Notes: generated from the sequence alone by a model not told the origin. DNA of 64,000 bases from Eubacteriales bacterium (GCA_028872475.1 JAQYMQ010000011.1:24408-88407), one strand, 5' to 3'. Numbered from the stretch's first letter, positions 1-9,487 are shown. Numbers and translations are program-made.

Positions 1-549
1 AACCTTTTAGGAGCAATGGATTCTGCCACATCAGGAGAGATAATTATAGATGGCGAAGACATAGTTAAATATTCTGATTCAAAACTTACAGAGTTTAGGG
101 CAAATAATGTTGGCTTTATTTTTCAGTTTTACAATATACTACCTACTTTAACAGTTTTTGAAAATGTAGAAATAATAAAAGATATAACTAAGACGGATAA
201 AAAAGCAGAAGAAGTTTTGGCAAGTGTTGGTTTACATGAACATAAGGATAAATTTCCTAATGAGCTTTCAGGTGGTGAGCAACAGAGAGTGTCCATTGCT
301 AGAGCTGTTATGAAGAATCCGTCTTTATTATTATGTGACGAACCTACAGGAGCGCTTGACTCAAATACCGGAGTAGAGGTGTTGAAACTGTTAAAAAAAC
401 AAGCGGATGAGGGAACGACCGTTATTATTGTTACACATAATTCTTTAATTGCAGAAATGGCAGATAAACTAATTCATTTAAAAAATGGAAAGATTGATAA
501 TGTTTATGTAAATCCTAATCCTAAAAAAATTGAAGAGGTGGTTTGGTAA
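1..549 (+). CDS. ABC transporter ATP-binding protein (5' end outside window)
   Basis: This is the ATPase subunit of an ABC transporter of the MacB/LolD/FtsE type. The frame is open from the first base, so the Walker A region lies upstream of the window. Visible are the Q-loop (FIFQFYNILPT), the signature LSGGEQQRVSIARA, Walker B LLLCDEPTGALD and the switch histidine in IIVTHN. The 3' end sits 1 base before the start of an FtsX-like permease gene, and that gene's ribosome binding site lies inside this coding region, so the two are translationally coupled and should form one complex. Substrate is unknown; MacB-type systems usually export peptides, lipids or drugs or sense cell-envelope stress. 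Confidence 0.95.
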   Translation, partial: NLLGAMDSATSGEIIIDGEDIVKYSDSKLTEFRANNVGFIFQFYNILPTLTVFENVEIIKDITKTDKKAEEVLASVGLHEHKDKFPNELSGGEQQRVSIARAVMKNPSLLLCDEPTGALDSNTGVEVLKLLKKQADEGTTVIIVTHNSLIAEMADKLIHLKNGKIDNVYVNPNPKKIEEVVW

Positions 550-550
550 T

Positions 551-2920
551 ATGTTGAAACGAAAAATGTTAAGAGATATCAAGAAGAACATTTCTCAATT
601 CATAGCAATCTTTTTTATGGTGATGATTGGAATTATGGTTTATACAGGCATAGAAGCATATATGACCGGTATGGAAAAGTCAGCAGATAGATTTTATGAA
701 GAGACAAATTTATTTGATTTGGAATTGTATGGAAATGATTTTTCTAAAAAAGATATAGAAAAACTTAAGGATATTAAACATGTTAAGGATGCCGAAAGGA
801 AGTTATCTATAAAAGCAGAATCGGGAAAAGAAAAAACACTGCTTGTAAATTTTATTGAAAGCAATAATATCTGTAAGTTACATGTAATCGAGGGTGAAAA
901 GTTTGATGTAGATAAAAAGGGTGTTTACTTAGACGAACGATATGCTAAAGAAAATAATATAAAAGTTGGAGATTACATCAATATCAATTATGACAGTATG
1001 AAACTTTCTGAAAAGGTTTTAGCGACAATTAATGTTGCAGATCATTTATATGATGTAAAGGATGATACAGAGATTTTCTCTAGTAGAAAAGATTTAGGTT
1101 TTGCATATTTGTCTGTAAATGAAATTCCGGAAGCTTTCATTAAAGAAAAAATTATGAAAAAAATGAATATTCCAAACGAAAATATGTTCAATGCTGTGGT
1201 AAAGGACTTTGATTATAAAGAATATATACCTTTTAATAACATTATGATAGATGTTGACAGTAGTGAGAATATCAATTATGTAAAAGAGGAGTCGGTCTCC
1301 AAACTTTCTAATGCTCTTGTAGCAACGAAAAGGGAAGAAAATCGATCATATTCAACTTACCAAGGAGAAATCAATGAGGGTAGGGCGTATGTAGGTATTT
1401 TTTCAGGATTGTTTTTATTTATTGCATTACTTTCTGTTGTAACAACTATGACAAGGATTATAAAAAAACAAAGAGTACAGATTGGAACATTAAAAGCTAT
1501 TGGATTTAAAAATTCCGTTATAATGAAGCACTATGTAGGCTATGCTTTTTGGATTTCTCTAGTTGCAGCTATATTTGGTTTGTTGATAGGTTACTATGCT
1601 ATCGGTGGGATGTTCATGCATATGCAGATGAGCTTTTTTGAACTTCCTGATGCCAGTGCAATAATGCACAGTTCATCATATGTAGTAGCAGTCGGCGTGG
1701 TAATTGTGACTTCTGCTATAGCTATGTTTACAGGACGAAGCATACTTATGGAAAAACCTGCAGAAACACTAAAAGTAGGCATATTGACATCGAAGAAGAC
1801 AAATAAAAATTTCACGAAGGGTGGAATATTCAAAAAAATGTCTTTTTCAACTATTTGGAATATAAGGGATATATTTAGGAATAAAATCAGAGTCTCTATG
1901 GGTGTTGTAGGACTTATGGCATGCAGTATATTAATAATTTGTGCTATGGGTATGGCAAATACAATGGATCATTTTATTAAGGTGCAATTTGAAGATATTT
2001 GTAATTTTGAATATAAAACCACATTAAAAAAAGATATTACCAAAGAAGAGTTGAAAAGCTTGGAGAATAAGTATGGAGATAGTTCATCACAGACACTTTT
2101 GATAGAAATAAAATATAAGGATGGTGAGAAATCATCTAATAATGCTTTTGTTAGTAATACTGGTGATATGTTAAGACCAATTAATAACGATTATAAACCT
2201 ATCAAATTCGATGACGATAGTGGCGTATATATGACATATAAATTAGCTGCGAATAAGGGGTATAAACTAGGAGATGAAGTCGAATGGAGAATTTACGGTA
2301 GTGATAAATACTATAAATCAAAAATAGTAGGCTTTAATAAGGACCCACAGAATCAAAATATTAGCATGACAAAAACTCATTTAGAGGCTTTCCATGACAT
2401 AGAATACAAGGCGGATTCTTTATATTCTATCAAAAAGGTAGACCGTAACTTGCCGGGCGTAGAATTAGTACAGAGTAGAAATAAGCTAAAAGATTCTATG
2501 AATCATATGGTAAGTGTTATGAGGAGTATGATTTATGTAATTATAATCGTAGCAATTATGCTAGGTTTGGTGATTATTTACAGCATAGGGGTGTTATCTT
2601 ATACAGAAAAACAGTATCAGTTTGCGACATTGAAAGTTTTAGGCTTTCCTGATAAGAAAATTAAGAGGATTTTTATTAAACAGAATAACTGGATAGCGAT
2701 TATATCAATTATATTAGGTTTGCCACTGGGATATCAGTTAACAAATTATCTGTTTGAAAACGCTATAGAGGAAACATATGATTTTTCGGCATATATAGAG
2801 CCTATGACCTATATTGTTGCAGGAGTTGGTAGCTTTTTAGTTACATTGATAGTTTCGCAATTTTTGGCAAGAAAGATAAGGAAGATCGATATGGTATCCA
2901 GCCTAAAGGCCAGTGATTAA
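551..2920 (+). CDS. ABC transporter permease with two FtsX domains
   Basis: Integral membrane permease of about 789 residues, partner of the ATPase upstream. An N-terminal membrane helix (about residues 15-35) is followed by a large extracytoplasmic domain, a block of three helices (about 275-400), a second helix near 450, a second soluble domain and a final three-helix block (about 655-775). This duplicated MacB-PCD/FtsX layout is typical of Firmicute bacitracin- or lipid-type exporters. I chose ATG 551 because GAGGTGG (535-541) lies 9 bases before it; an ATG at 530 precedes that site and has none of its own. The gene ends the operon; no clear terminator follows. Confidence 0.9.
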   Translation: MLKRKMLRDIKKNISQFIAIFFMVMIGIMVYTGIEAYMTGMEKSADRFYEETNLFDLELYGNDFSKKDIEKLKDIKHVKDAERKLSIKAESGKEKTLLVNFIESNNICKLHVIEGEKFDVDKKGVYLDERYAKENNIKVGDYININYDSMKLSEKVLATINVADHLYDVKDDTEIFSSRKDLGFAYLSVNEIPEAFIKEKIMKKMNIPNENMFNAVVKDFDYKEYIPFNNIMIDVDSSENINYVKEESVSKLSNALVATKREENRSYSTYQGEINEGRAYVGIFSGLFLFIALLSVVTTMTRIIKKQRVQIGTLKAIGFKNSVIMKHYVGYAFWISLVAAIFGLLIGYYAIGGMFMHMQMSFFELPDASAIMHSSSYVVAVGVVIVTSAIAMFTGRSILMEKPAETLKVGILTSKKTNKNFTKGGIFKKMSFSTIWNIRDIFRNKIRVSMGVVGLMACSILIICAMGMANTMDHFIKVQFEDICNFEYKTTLKKDITKEELKSLENKYGDSSSQTLLIEIKYKDGEKSSNNAFVSNTGDMLRPINNDYKPIKFDDDSGVYMTYKLAANKGYKLGDEVEWRIYGSDKYYKSKIVGFNKDPQNQNISMTKTHLEAFHDIEYKADSLYSIKKVDRNLPGVELVQSRNKLKDSMNHMVSVMRSMIYVIIIVAIMLGLVIIYSIGVLSYTEKQYQFATLKVLGFPDKKIKRIFIKQNNWIAIISIILGLPLGYQLTNYLFENAIEETYDFSAYIEPMTYIVAGVGSFLVTLIVSQFLARKIRKIDMVSSLKASD

Positions 2921-3131
2921 ACTTGATGAGCCGATATATTGAGTTACCAAATTTATAAGCGATATTTAATTTGCTTACCAATTTGTATAATTTATTAGTT
3001 ATATTGAACTTTTGATATTTAGGTATACAATTGCTGTAAAAGTATTAATGTTTATTTGTATTGTATAACACTAATTATAGTGATAAAATTAAGCATTATA
3101 TTTAAATTCTTATTGTTATTGGAGGTGCAGT

Positions 3132-3395
3132 ATGAATGCAGTAATTACGGTAATTGGAAAAGACAGAGTAGGTATTTTAGCAGCTACTACTGCAGAGTTA
3201 GCTAAGGCAAATGCAAATATCCTAGAAGTATCACAATCGATTTTGGATGACTATTTTACAATGATGATGGTAGTTGAAATTGATGATATGAATATATCGT
3301 TAGAAGAATTACAGGATGTTTTAGATAAGAATGTTTCTAAAGTTAAGATTTTGGTAATGCATGAAGATATTTTTAATGCAATGCATACAATATAG
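3132..3395 (+). CDS. ACT domain-containing regulatory protein
   Basis: A stand-alone ACT domain of 87 residues (starts MNAVITVIGKDRVGILAATT), the UPF0237-type small ACT protein. ACT domains bind amino acids or other small ligands and regulate partner enzymes. GGAGGTG stands 5 bases before the ATG. The stop codon overlaps the ribosome binding site of the PFL/DUF711 gene that follows 9 bases later; this two-gene order is widely conserved in Firmicutes and implies that the ACT protein regulates or assists the PFL-family partner. The ligand is not known. Confidence 0.9.
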   Translation: MNAVITVIGKDRVGILAATTAELAKANANILEVSQSILDDYFTMMMVVEIDDMNISLEELQDVLDKNVSKVKILVMHEDIFNAMHTI

Positions 3396-3404
3396 GAGTA
3401 GATT

Positions 3405-4763
3405 ATGTTAAGTAAGACAAAAATTCTTGAAACAATAAGCATGATTCACGAAGAAAATCTTGATATTAGAACGATTACAATGGGCATATCATTGCTTGAT
3501 TGTGCTGATGCTGACATCGATGTATCATGTGAGAAAATATACAATAAAATTTATAGGCTTGCAAAAGATTTGGTAAAAACAGGCGATATTATAGCGAAAA
3601 GATATGGTATTCCAATTGTGAATAAGAGAGTATCAGTGACACCGATTGCCATGCTTTTAGCAGTTAGTGGAGGCGATCCAATTAAATACGCAAAGACTTT
3701 AGATAGAGTTGCGTCTGATATAGGAATTGATTTTATCGGTGGTTATTCTGCTCTTGTACAAAAGGGATTTAGTGCCGGTGATTTAAAATTGATTAAGTCA
3801 ATACCAGAAGCGCTTGCTATGACAAATTATGTATGTTCTTCTGTAAATATTGGTAGCACAAAAGCAGGAATCAATATGGACGCCGTTAAAATAATGGGTG
3901 GAATGGTTAAGAAAGCTGCTGAACTTACTAAGGATAGACAGTGTATCGGTGCTGCTAAATTAGTAGTTTTCTGTAATGCACCTGAAGACAACCCGTTTAT
4001 GGCAGGGGCGTTTCATGGACCGGGTGAACCTGATGTAATCCTTAATGTAGGAGTTTCAGGTCCTGGTGTTGTGAGAGCGGCATTACAAAAATTAGATGAC
4101 AAAGCAGATTTACAGGCTGTTGCCGACCTTATTAAAAAGACAGCATATAAGGTTACAAGAATGGGACAATTAGTTGGCGAAGAAGCTTCAAAAATGCTTG
4201 GCATACCATTTGGTATTATAGACCTATCTCTTGCACCTACACCGGCTGTTGGTGATTCTGTTGCTCATATTCTTGAAGAGATTGGCTTGGAACAGGTTGG
4301 AGCGTGCGGTACAACGGCTGCGTTGGCAATGCTTAACGACGCTGTTAAAAAGGGTGGTGTAATGGCTTCATCTAATGTTGGCGGATTATCCGGAGCATTC
4401 ATTCCTGTTTCAGAAGATGCCGGCATGATAGCAGGTGCAGAAAGTGGTGCACTTATTATTGAAAAATTAGAAGCTATGACTGCTGTATGTTCGGTAGGTC
4501 TTGATATGATAATTATTCCGGGAGATACACCGAATGAAGTCATTTCAGCGATTATTGCTGACGAAGCTGCTATTGGAATGATTAACTCTAAGACAACTGC
4601 TGTAAGGGTAATTCCTGCAATTGGATTATCAGAAGGCGATAAGCTTGATTTTGGTGGGCTTCTTGGATATGGTCCAATTATGAGTGTAAATAAAAAGTCG
4701 CCTGCAAAGATGATAAATCGCGGTGGTAAGATACCTGCACCAATTCAGAGTTTAAAGAACTAG
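3405..4763 (+). CDS. PFL family protein (DUF711)
   Basis: A 452-residue cytoplasmic protein of the DUF711 family, structurally related to pyruvate formate-lyase-like glycyl-radical folds but without an assigned reaction. Recognisable are the long glycine-rich C-terminal half ([33 protein letters not shown]) and full family length. I see no C-terminal glycyl-radical motif, so catalysis by a glycyl radical should not be assumed. AGGAG (3394-3398) precedes ATG 3405 and overlaps the stop codon of the ACT gene, so both are made from one message. Calling it a formate acetyltransferase would be an over-annotation. Confidence 0.9.
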   Translation: MLSKTKILETISMIHEENLDIRTITMGISLLDCADADIDVSCEKIYNKIYRLAKDLVKTGDIIAKRYGIPIVNKRVSVTPIAMLLAVSGGDPIKYAKTLDRVASDIGIDFIGGYSALVQKGFSAGDLKLIKSIPEALAMTNYVCSSVNIGSTKAGINMDAVKIMGGMVKKAAELTKDRQCIGAAKLVVFCNAPEDNPFMAGAFHGPGEPDVILNVGVSGPGVVRAALQKLDDKADLQAVADLIKKTAYKVTRMGQLVGEEASKMLGIPFGIIDLSLAPTPAVGDSVAHILEEIGLEQVGACGTTAALAMLNDAVKKGGVMASSNVGGLSGAFIPVSEDAGMIAGAESGALIIEKLEAMTAVCSVGLDMIIIPGDTPNEVISAIIADEAAIGMINSKTTAVRVIPAIGLSEGDKLDFGGLLGYGPIMSVNKKSPAKMINRGGKIPAPIQSLKN

Positions 4764-5069
4764 GAAGTTGGAAAATACAGTTTGGAAATATTTATAATAA
4801 TATGATTTTAACAAATATGATATATAAAATATAGAGTGTTTTAAATAAGTAAAGATGATCTTATCCATGTATATTTAAATATATTTGTAACAATATAGTT
4901 TATAGCAATATAGTTTGTGGCGATATTACTTCAATTGATAGTTATTGTGTCATATTTATATTGGTAAAAATTTGCATTGGCAATTAAATTTTATATTTTA
5001 TATCAATAGAATAGAAAATAATATATAATGAATAAGCATAGATAGTTTAGTTAGTCTATGCTTTTATAT
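4764..5069. other. A+T-rich intergenic region before tmRNA
   Basis: About 300 bases with no credible gene. It contains an imperfect repeat of CAATATAGTTT (about 4892-4920) and, at its end, the probable tmRNA promoter and leader hairpin listed separately. No U-tailed terminator for the PFL gene is evident other than the hairpin at 5034-5063. Confidence 0.6.
5024..5063 (+). promoter_or_regulatory. Probable ssrA -10 box and leader hairpin
   Basis: TATAAT at 5024-5029 is a perfect -10 box; the -35 region is weak. Transcription would start near 5036, inside a perfect 9-bp inverted repeat AAGCATAGA (5034-5042)/TCTATGCTT (5055-5063) that ends 6 bases before the mature tmRNA. The hairpin is followed by TTATAT, so it could also serve as a terminator for transcription arriving from upstream. 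Role as a processing leader is inference. Confidence 0.4.
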
Positions 5070-5429
5070 GGGGATGTAATGGTTTCGACAGGGGTGTGGA
5101 AACAAGATAAGCGAGCCGTAGCTTGTATGATCTACGATAAAAACATACTCGTTAAATACAAACGCTAAAAATAATAACAATTTCGCATTTGCTGCCTAAT
5201 TAACGCAGCCGCGCATCAAGCTCAGTTTACCTATGGGTTGAGTATATGATGTCATTACATAGGGAACCTTCTTGCCTAAGTCTGTAAGCAAGAAGATTTG
5301 CCAGGCTAGTTGATTCTGTGCGGTGTCTTTGACGCACAGTTGATACGAATAAATTATCAGAGACTGCGCTCGGAGAAATTCTTCTGGAAATGCTTTTGGA
5401 CACGAGTTCGACTCTCGTCATCTCCACCA
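5070..5429 (+). ncRNA. ssrA: Transfer-messenger RNA (tmRNA)
   Basis: The 5' end GGGGATG pairs with CATCTCC (5419-5425) to form the tRNA-like acceptor stem, followed by an A discriminator and an encoded CCA (5427-5429). The T-arm sequence GAGTTCGACTCTC is intact and the 5' element GGTTTCGACAGG is the usual D-loop analogue. The resume codon is GCT at 5164, giving the tag A-K-N-N-N-N-F-A-F-A-A before TAA at 5197-5199, with the hydrophobic AA end recognised by ClpXP-type proteases. tmRNA rescues stalled ribosomes and marks the unfinished protein. Length, one-piece form and tag all fit a Firmicute tmRNA. Confidence 0.97.
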
Positions 5430-5438
5430 TAACACGAT

Positions 5439-5469
5439 AAACCATTGATATTACAATGGTTTATTTTTA
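5439..5469 (+). terminator. Terminator after tmRNA
   Basis: AAACCATTG (5439-5447) pairs with CAATGGTTT (5454-5462) across a 6-base loop, followed by ATTTTTA. Position 10 bases after the CCA end suits a tmRNA terminator; the stem is A+T-rich and the U-run short. Confidence 0.6.
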
Positions 5470-5631
5470 GTATAATATTAAAGAAAGCAGGGAAATATAA
5501 TGAGTATGGATGATAATATTTATTTAGCTTGAAAAATATATATTTTTCTGTTTTACGCAATAGATTACAAACATTTGAGGATTGAGCTTTGACTTAATTC
5601 TCTTTTTTTATAGTTAAATATAAATTGGATG

Positions 5632-5662
5632 TTGATTATAACGTAACGTAATAGTTTATAAT
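5632..5662 (+). promoter_or_regulatory. MerR-type promoter with 19-bp spacer
   Basis: TTGATT (5632-5637) and TATAAT (5657-5662) are separated by 19 bp, the overlong spacer that MerR-family activators correct by untwisting DNA. The spacer holds a short dyad ACGTAACGT. It lies directly upstream of the TipA-like regulator gene, consistent with autoregulation. Confidence 0.55.
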
Positions 5663-5684
5663 ACAAATTGTTAGGAGGCTATGA

Positions 5685-6436
5685 ATGATGTATAGGGTAA
5701 AAAAGGTTAGTGAAATTACCGGTGTATCGGTGCGTACATTATATCACTACGATGAAATTGGATTATTAAAATCACAAAGAGAAGAAAATGGATATAGGTA
5801 TTATACAGATGAAGATTTATCTGTTTTACAAACAATACTTTTCTATAAATATTTAGGGTTTTCATTAAAACAAATAAAAGGATTGCTTGATCAAGAAGAT
5901 ACAAAGCTTATACAACATTTAAAGAATCAGTTAAATTTAATGATTGATGAGAAAAAAAGGCTTCTAACACTTATTGATACATTAGAAAAGACTATAGAAT
6001 CTAGTGAAAGGAGAGTTGCTATGTCTACAAAAGAAAAATTTAAAGGATTTGCCTATAAAGACAATGAAAAATATAGACAGGCTACAATTGATTTGTATGG
6101 CAAAAAAGTTGTCGACGAAGCTGCAAAAAGACAAGAAGGTAAAGAGCAGGAAGTGATAGATGGATTTAATCAAATTTTTTCAACTTATCAGAAAATATGA
6201 TTAATGGCATTCTAGCTACAGGTGCCAAAAACTTAGCATTGGCGAAGTCTTTACATGAGCATATATGTAGATATGCGTTTGATTGTTCAAATGAAGTGTT
6301 TTCCAGTTTGGGTTATGGTTATGTCAAAAATCCGGAATTTAAAATGAATATAGATAAGTTTGGAGAGGGAACGGCGCAATATACTTGTGAAGCAATACAA
6401 GCTTATGTAGCTAACTGTTTAGGTAAGACTATATAA
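5685..6436 (+). pseudogene. TipA/Mta-like MerR regulator, split by one frameshift
   Basis: The first part (5685-6200, 171 residues) has a MerR winged helix (VSEITGVSVRTLYHYDEIG, about residues 7-25), the dimerisation coiled coil (about 75-110) and the start of a TipAS drug-binding domain. The rest of TipAS continues in another frame from 6197 (79 residues, ending in the typical NPEFKMNIDKFGEGTAQY). One extra A in the run at 6191-6194 would join them into a 250-residue protein, the normal TipAL length. So this is a recent frameshift or a sequencing error. The fragments overlap by ATGA, so a two-piece protein is also possible. TTAGGAGG precedes the start. TipAL proteins sense thiopeptide-like drugs. 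An internal start is described separately. Confidence 0.75.
6008..6023 (+). promoter_or_regulatory. Internal ribosome binding site and start for TipAS-like domain
   Basis: AAGGAGAG (6008-6015) is followed 5 bases later by ATG 6021 (M113, MSTKEKFKGF), exactly at the junction between the MerR coiled coil and the TipAS domain. In Streptomyces TipA the ligand-binding domain is made separately from an internal start, so the same may occur here; this is inference. Confidence 0.45.
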
Positions 6437-6451
6437 GAGTATTGAATATAG

Positions 6452-7474
6452 TTACTCTATACGATAATCATTATCCCTAAGCATTTCATCACGTAAAAAT
6501 CTGAACTTGATATTTGGATATTTATTTTCCAAATGGTTTTTATTGGATTTTTTATGACCAACAGCACTTGAGATGTGCTTGCTGTTTGAATATATTTTGA
6601 GTTCAGATACATTAAAATTATTTAATATGATATTAGAAATTTGGCTATCTATACGTTCAAGTGCGATAGCTGATTCTACAATTTGTCTAAAGGCAGGATG
6701 ATAATTTCCTGCTTTTATATTGTAATCATTTATGAGGTCTGTACTTTTTAGACCGACTCTAATAATCTGTATATCTGCATCATCAATGATTTTATACATT
6801 TCTTTAGTAATATTTAAAACTTTATCTTCGCTAAGTGGGACATAAGTACCATTATTTAGCATTTCTAATAATTCTGTGTCAGGTAGTACCATTGTAGGGT
6901 ATAGTCTGGCGATAGCAGGTTTTAATTGTACAAGTTGATTGGCGCTAAATATTGATTTTTCAAAATTATCCTTTGGGAGCCCTATCATTAACTGTATTCC
7001 AAGTGTAAATCCGTAATTTTTTATTAGCTCACATGCTCTATATACATCTTCAACGGAATGTCCACGCTTGGAAGCAGTCAGAACGTCCTTATCAAACGAT
7101 TGTACACCTAATTCTATAATATCTACGTAATACTTTTTTAAGTTAACTAAAATAGTTTCATCTACGTAATCAGGTCTTGTAGACAAATGAATTTTATGAA
7201 TTTTGCCATCTAATTTGTATTTTTTTGCTACTTCTAAATACTTGTTTTGCAAGGAAATATCAAGCCCTGTAAAGCTGCCGCCATAAAAGGCTACTTCTAT
7301 TGTTTCTATTTTATTTTTATCTATTGTTGTCAAATGTTTTTCAATAATATCAATTACATCTTGAGTATCGGGTGATTTACTTCTTGCGGTAATAATTTTT
7401 TGGTTGCAAAATACACAGTCGTTATTACAACCGTTATGTGGAATAAATATTGGAATTATTGCGTGCTTTTTCAT
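6452..7474 (-). CDS. Elp3-like radical SAM protein
   Basis: A 340-residue radical SAM enzyme. The iron-sulfur motif is C-x3-C-x2-C in HNGCNNDCVFCNQ near residue 16, and FYGGSF is the SAM-binding GGE-like motif. The sequence is closest to the Elp3-like family common in Clostridia (MKKHAIIPIFIPHNGC start). The C-terminus is shorter than in Elp3 and I see no clear acetyltransferase domain, so tRNA wobble-uridine modification is only a suggestion. It is convergent with the TipA-like gene. AAGGAATG lies upstream of the ATG on the minus strand. Confidence 0.85.
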   Translation of the reverse strand: MKKHAIIPIFIPHNGCNNDCVFCNQKIITARSKSPDTQDVIDIIEKHLTTIDKNKIETIEVAFYGGSFTGLDISLQNKYLEVAKKYKLDGKIHKIHLSTRPDYVDETILVNLKKYYVDIIELGVQSFDKDVLTASKRGHSVEDVYRACELIKNYGFTLGIQLMIGLPKDNFEKSIFSANQLVQLKPAIARLYPTMVLPDTELLEMLNNGTYVPLSEDKVLNITKEMYKIIDDADIQIIRVGLKSTDLINDYNIKAGNYHPAFRQIVESAIALERIDSQISNIILNNFNVSELKIYSNSKHISSAVGHKKSNKNHLENKYPNIKFRFLRDEMLRDNDYRIE

Positions 7475-7607
7475 TTGGTTGACATTCCTTTTTGAATTGT
7501 TTTGTTTAATTAAGCTGAGTTATTTTGTGATTAATTAGGTTATGATTTTTAGTAGCTTATTTATTAAATATCAATGGTTAGATAACTTTTAAATTAATTA
7601 TTTTGTA

Positions 7608-8165
7608 TTACAGTTTTATTTTTAAAATTTGTACTGCCGGCTTTATGTACTCTTCTGGAAGTATATTATAATTCGCTAAAATACTCATTCTAGTTGGATT
7701 GATATGACAATATCCGTTAGGATTTTTTTCTAAGTATTTTTGATGATAGTCTTCTGCATCATAATAATTCTTCATTTCTTCAAATTCAACTGAGAAAGGA
7801 GTATAGATTGTTTTTTCTATATCGATTATTTTTTGAATAATATTCTTGCTTTCCTCGTCTACATAATAGATTCCTGCCTGATATTGATATCCTTTGTCAA
7901 CCCCCTGTCTACTTGGTGTCGTAGGATTAATTACAGAAAAGAATACAAACAATAGACGTTCAAGTGAAATTATTTCACTATCATATCTTATATGTACAGC
8001 TTCTTTAAAACCGGTCATTTTATAGCATACTTCCTCATAAGTTGGCTTATTATCATTATATCCATTTACATATCCGGATTTTACCTCGATTACGCCATTG
8101 AGCATTGAGTATAGTTTTTCCATTCCCCAAAAACAACCGCCTGCAAGATAAATTTCTTTTTTCAT
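7608..8165 (-). CDS. msrA: Peptide methionine (S)-S-oxide reductase
   Basis: MsrA repairs oxidised methionine. The active-site motif GGCFWGMEK with catalytic cysteine is at about residues 9-17, and the family blocks YHQKYLEKNPNGYC and PTTPSRQG are present. It has about 185 residues, full length for the single-domain form; no MsrB domain is attached. I use ATG 8165 with GAAAGGTG upstream; a GTG 12 bases earlier overlaps that ribosome binding site. Several Clostridia encode selenocysteine at this active site, but here the codon is for cysteine. Confidence 0.95.
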   Translation of the reverse strand: MKKEIYLAGGCFWGMEKLYSMLNGVIEVKSGYVNGYNDNKPTYEEVCYKMTGFKEAVHIRYDSEIISLERLLFVFFSVINPTTPSRQGVDKGYQYQAGIYYVDEESKNIIQKIIDIEKTIYTPFSVEFEEMKNYYDAEDYHQKYLEKNPNGYCHINPTRMSILANYNILPEEYIKPAVQILKIKL

Positions 8166-8386
8166 TATTTTAAGCACCTTTCACTATTATAATTTTTAAT
8201 AATAATTTTCCATATTGTATCCATATTTTATATATAACCTTTTATATAACCTGAATATTTACTTTTGTATAATCAAAATATTAAGCTTGATATTTGATTT
8301 TTAATACAATTCTATTATTAATTATATTATACTTGATAGAGTAGATTTAAACGCAAAATGGTATAAATAATTATAAATAAGGCAAA

Positions 8387-9406
8387 ATGGCTAAAAAAAG
8401 AAATAAAATACAAGTTAATAAAGGATTTAAGGATTTTTCTTTGGATCTTAAAGATGGCAATATTTATGGCGCAATTTATTTTATTGGTAGTGAAGAGTTG
8501 TTGATAGATTGGGCGATAAGTTCGGTTGTAAGTAGATATATCAATGAGGCAGTTTTAGAGATTGACATGGTTAAGATTGATTTGGATAATGCGACTTTTG
8601 ATTTTGTACTTTCAGTGTGTGAAATGCCAGCTATGTTGTCTGAAAAGAAAGTTGTTGTCATTAAGAATTACGGTGGAGAGTTTGGCGATAATTTTATAAG
8701 TTACTTGGAAACTATTAGCGAAGATGTCGTTGTAATTATTACTACTAATTCATTAAATGATAAGCTAGTAAATGCTGTTTCTGATGATAAGGCTTATCAG
8801 ATGGAGACAATAGATAGACCTGAGCTTAAGAATTTTATTAAAAAAAGACTAAAGGGATTTAATAAAAAAATAGATAATGTAAATATTTCTCTATTGATTG
8901 ATGAATCGCATTACTATGATAAGGATAGCGATTATAAATTATATAATTTTGAAAATGATTTAATGAAGATTGCCTATCTATCAGAGGATGTACTGGTTGA
9001 TGAAAATTCTATAAAAGATGGATTATCGTATACATTAGAAAAAAGTATATTTGCAATTTTTGATTCATTAAATGCTTCAAATAAAAAGAAGGCTCTGGAT
9101 ACATATAAGGATTTAATTTTAGCTGGTGAGGATAATTTTAAAATACTGGGAAGCCTTGTATATCAACTTGAGCTAATGTATCAGATAAAAGAATTATCTA
9201 ATGCAGGATACAATCTTAATGATATTAATGAACGGCTTAAAAATTATAATTTCGTACAAATAAAGATTGCGAATAAAAATGTTAGGAATATGGAAATTAA
9301 TCATATTGCTGAGTTATTATACTATGCGTTTGATATAGATGCCTTAGTTAAAAGTGGCAAAATTGATGCCGATGTAGCGATAGAATTACTCATTATGCAA
9401 TATTAG
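8387..9406 (+). CDS. holA: DNA polymerase III subunit delta
   Basis: The delta subunit is the clamp-loader component that opens the sliding clamp. The 339-residue protein has the AAA+-like N-terminal fold of HolA (YFIGSEELLIDWAI, then the MPAMLSEKKVVVIKNY block) and the C-terminal collar domain (LVYQLELMYQIKEL, SGKIDADVAIELLIMQY). As in other HolA proteins it lacks a working Walker A motif. The start is ATG 8387 with only a weak AAGG before it. It is divergent from msrA and not linked in function to either neighbour. Confidence 0.9.
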   Translation: MAKKRNKIQVNKGFKDFSLDLKDGNIYGAIYFIGSEELLIDWAISSVVSRYINEAVLEIDMVKIDLDNATFDFVLSVCEMPAMLSEKKVVVIKNYGGEFGDNFISYLETISEDVVVIITTNSLNDKLVNAVSDDKAYQMETIDRPELKNFIKKRLKGFNKKIDNVNISLLIDESHYYDKDSDYKLYNFENDLMKIAYLSEDVLVDENSIKDGLSYTLEKSIFAIFDSLNASNKKKALDTYKDLILAGEDNFKILGSLVYQLELMYQIKELSNAGYNLNDINERLKNYNFVQIKIANKNVRNMEINHIAELLYYAFDIDALVKSGKIDADVAIELLIMQY

Positions 9407-9459
9407 ATATTAAATTTTAAAGCATGCAATTTTTATAGTTTATTATGCGATTTTAGTTG

Positions 9460-9487
9460 TTGTTCTTTATAGCAAATAAGATATAAT
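9460..9487 (+). promoter_or_regulatory. Probable promoter of nfnAB
   Basis: TTGTTC (9460-9465) and TATAAT (9482-9487) with a 16-bp spacer lie about 50 bases before nfnA. The -10 is perfect; the -35 matches moderately. Confidence 0.45.

Noticed and set aside
5227..5560. Two minus-strand reading frames over the tmRNA
   Set aside because: They are antisense to the tRNA-like part of ssrA and have no ribosome binding site.
6195..6200. TGA in the TipA-like gene as a selenocysteine codon
   Set aside because: Reading through TGA in that frame meets another stop after four codons; only a shift to the other frame restores the family sequence.
6181..6200. Programmed -1 frameshifting in the TipA-like gene
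   Set aside because: No canonical slippery heptamer in the right phase and no downstream stem are visible; an indel is simpler.
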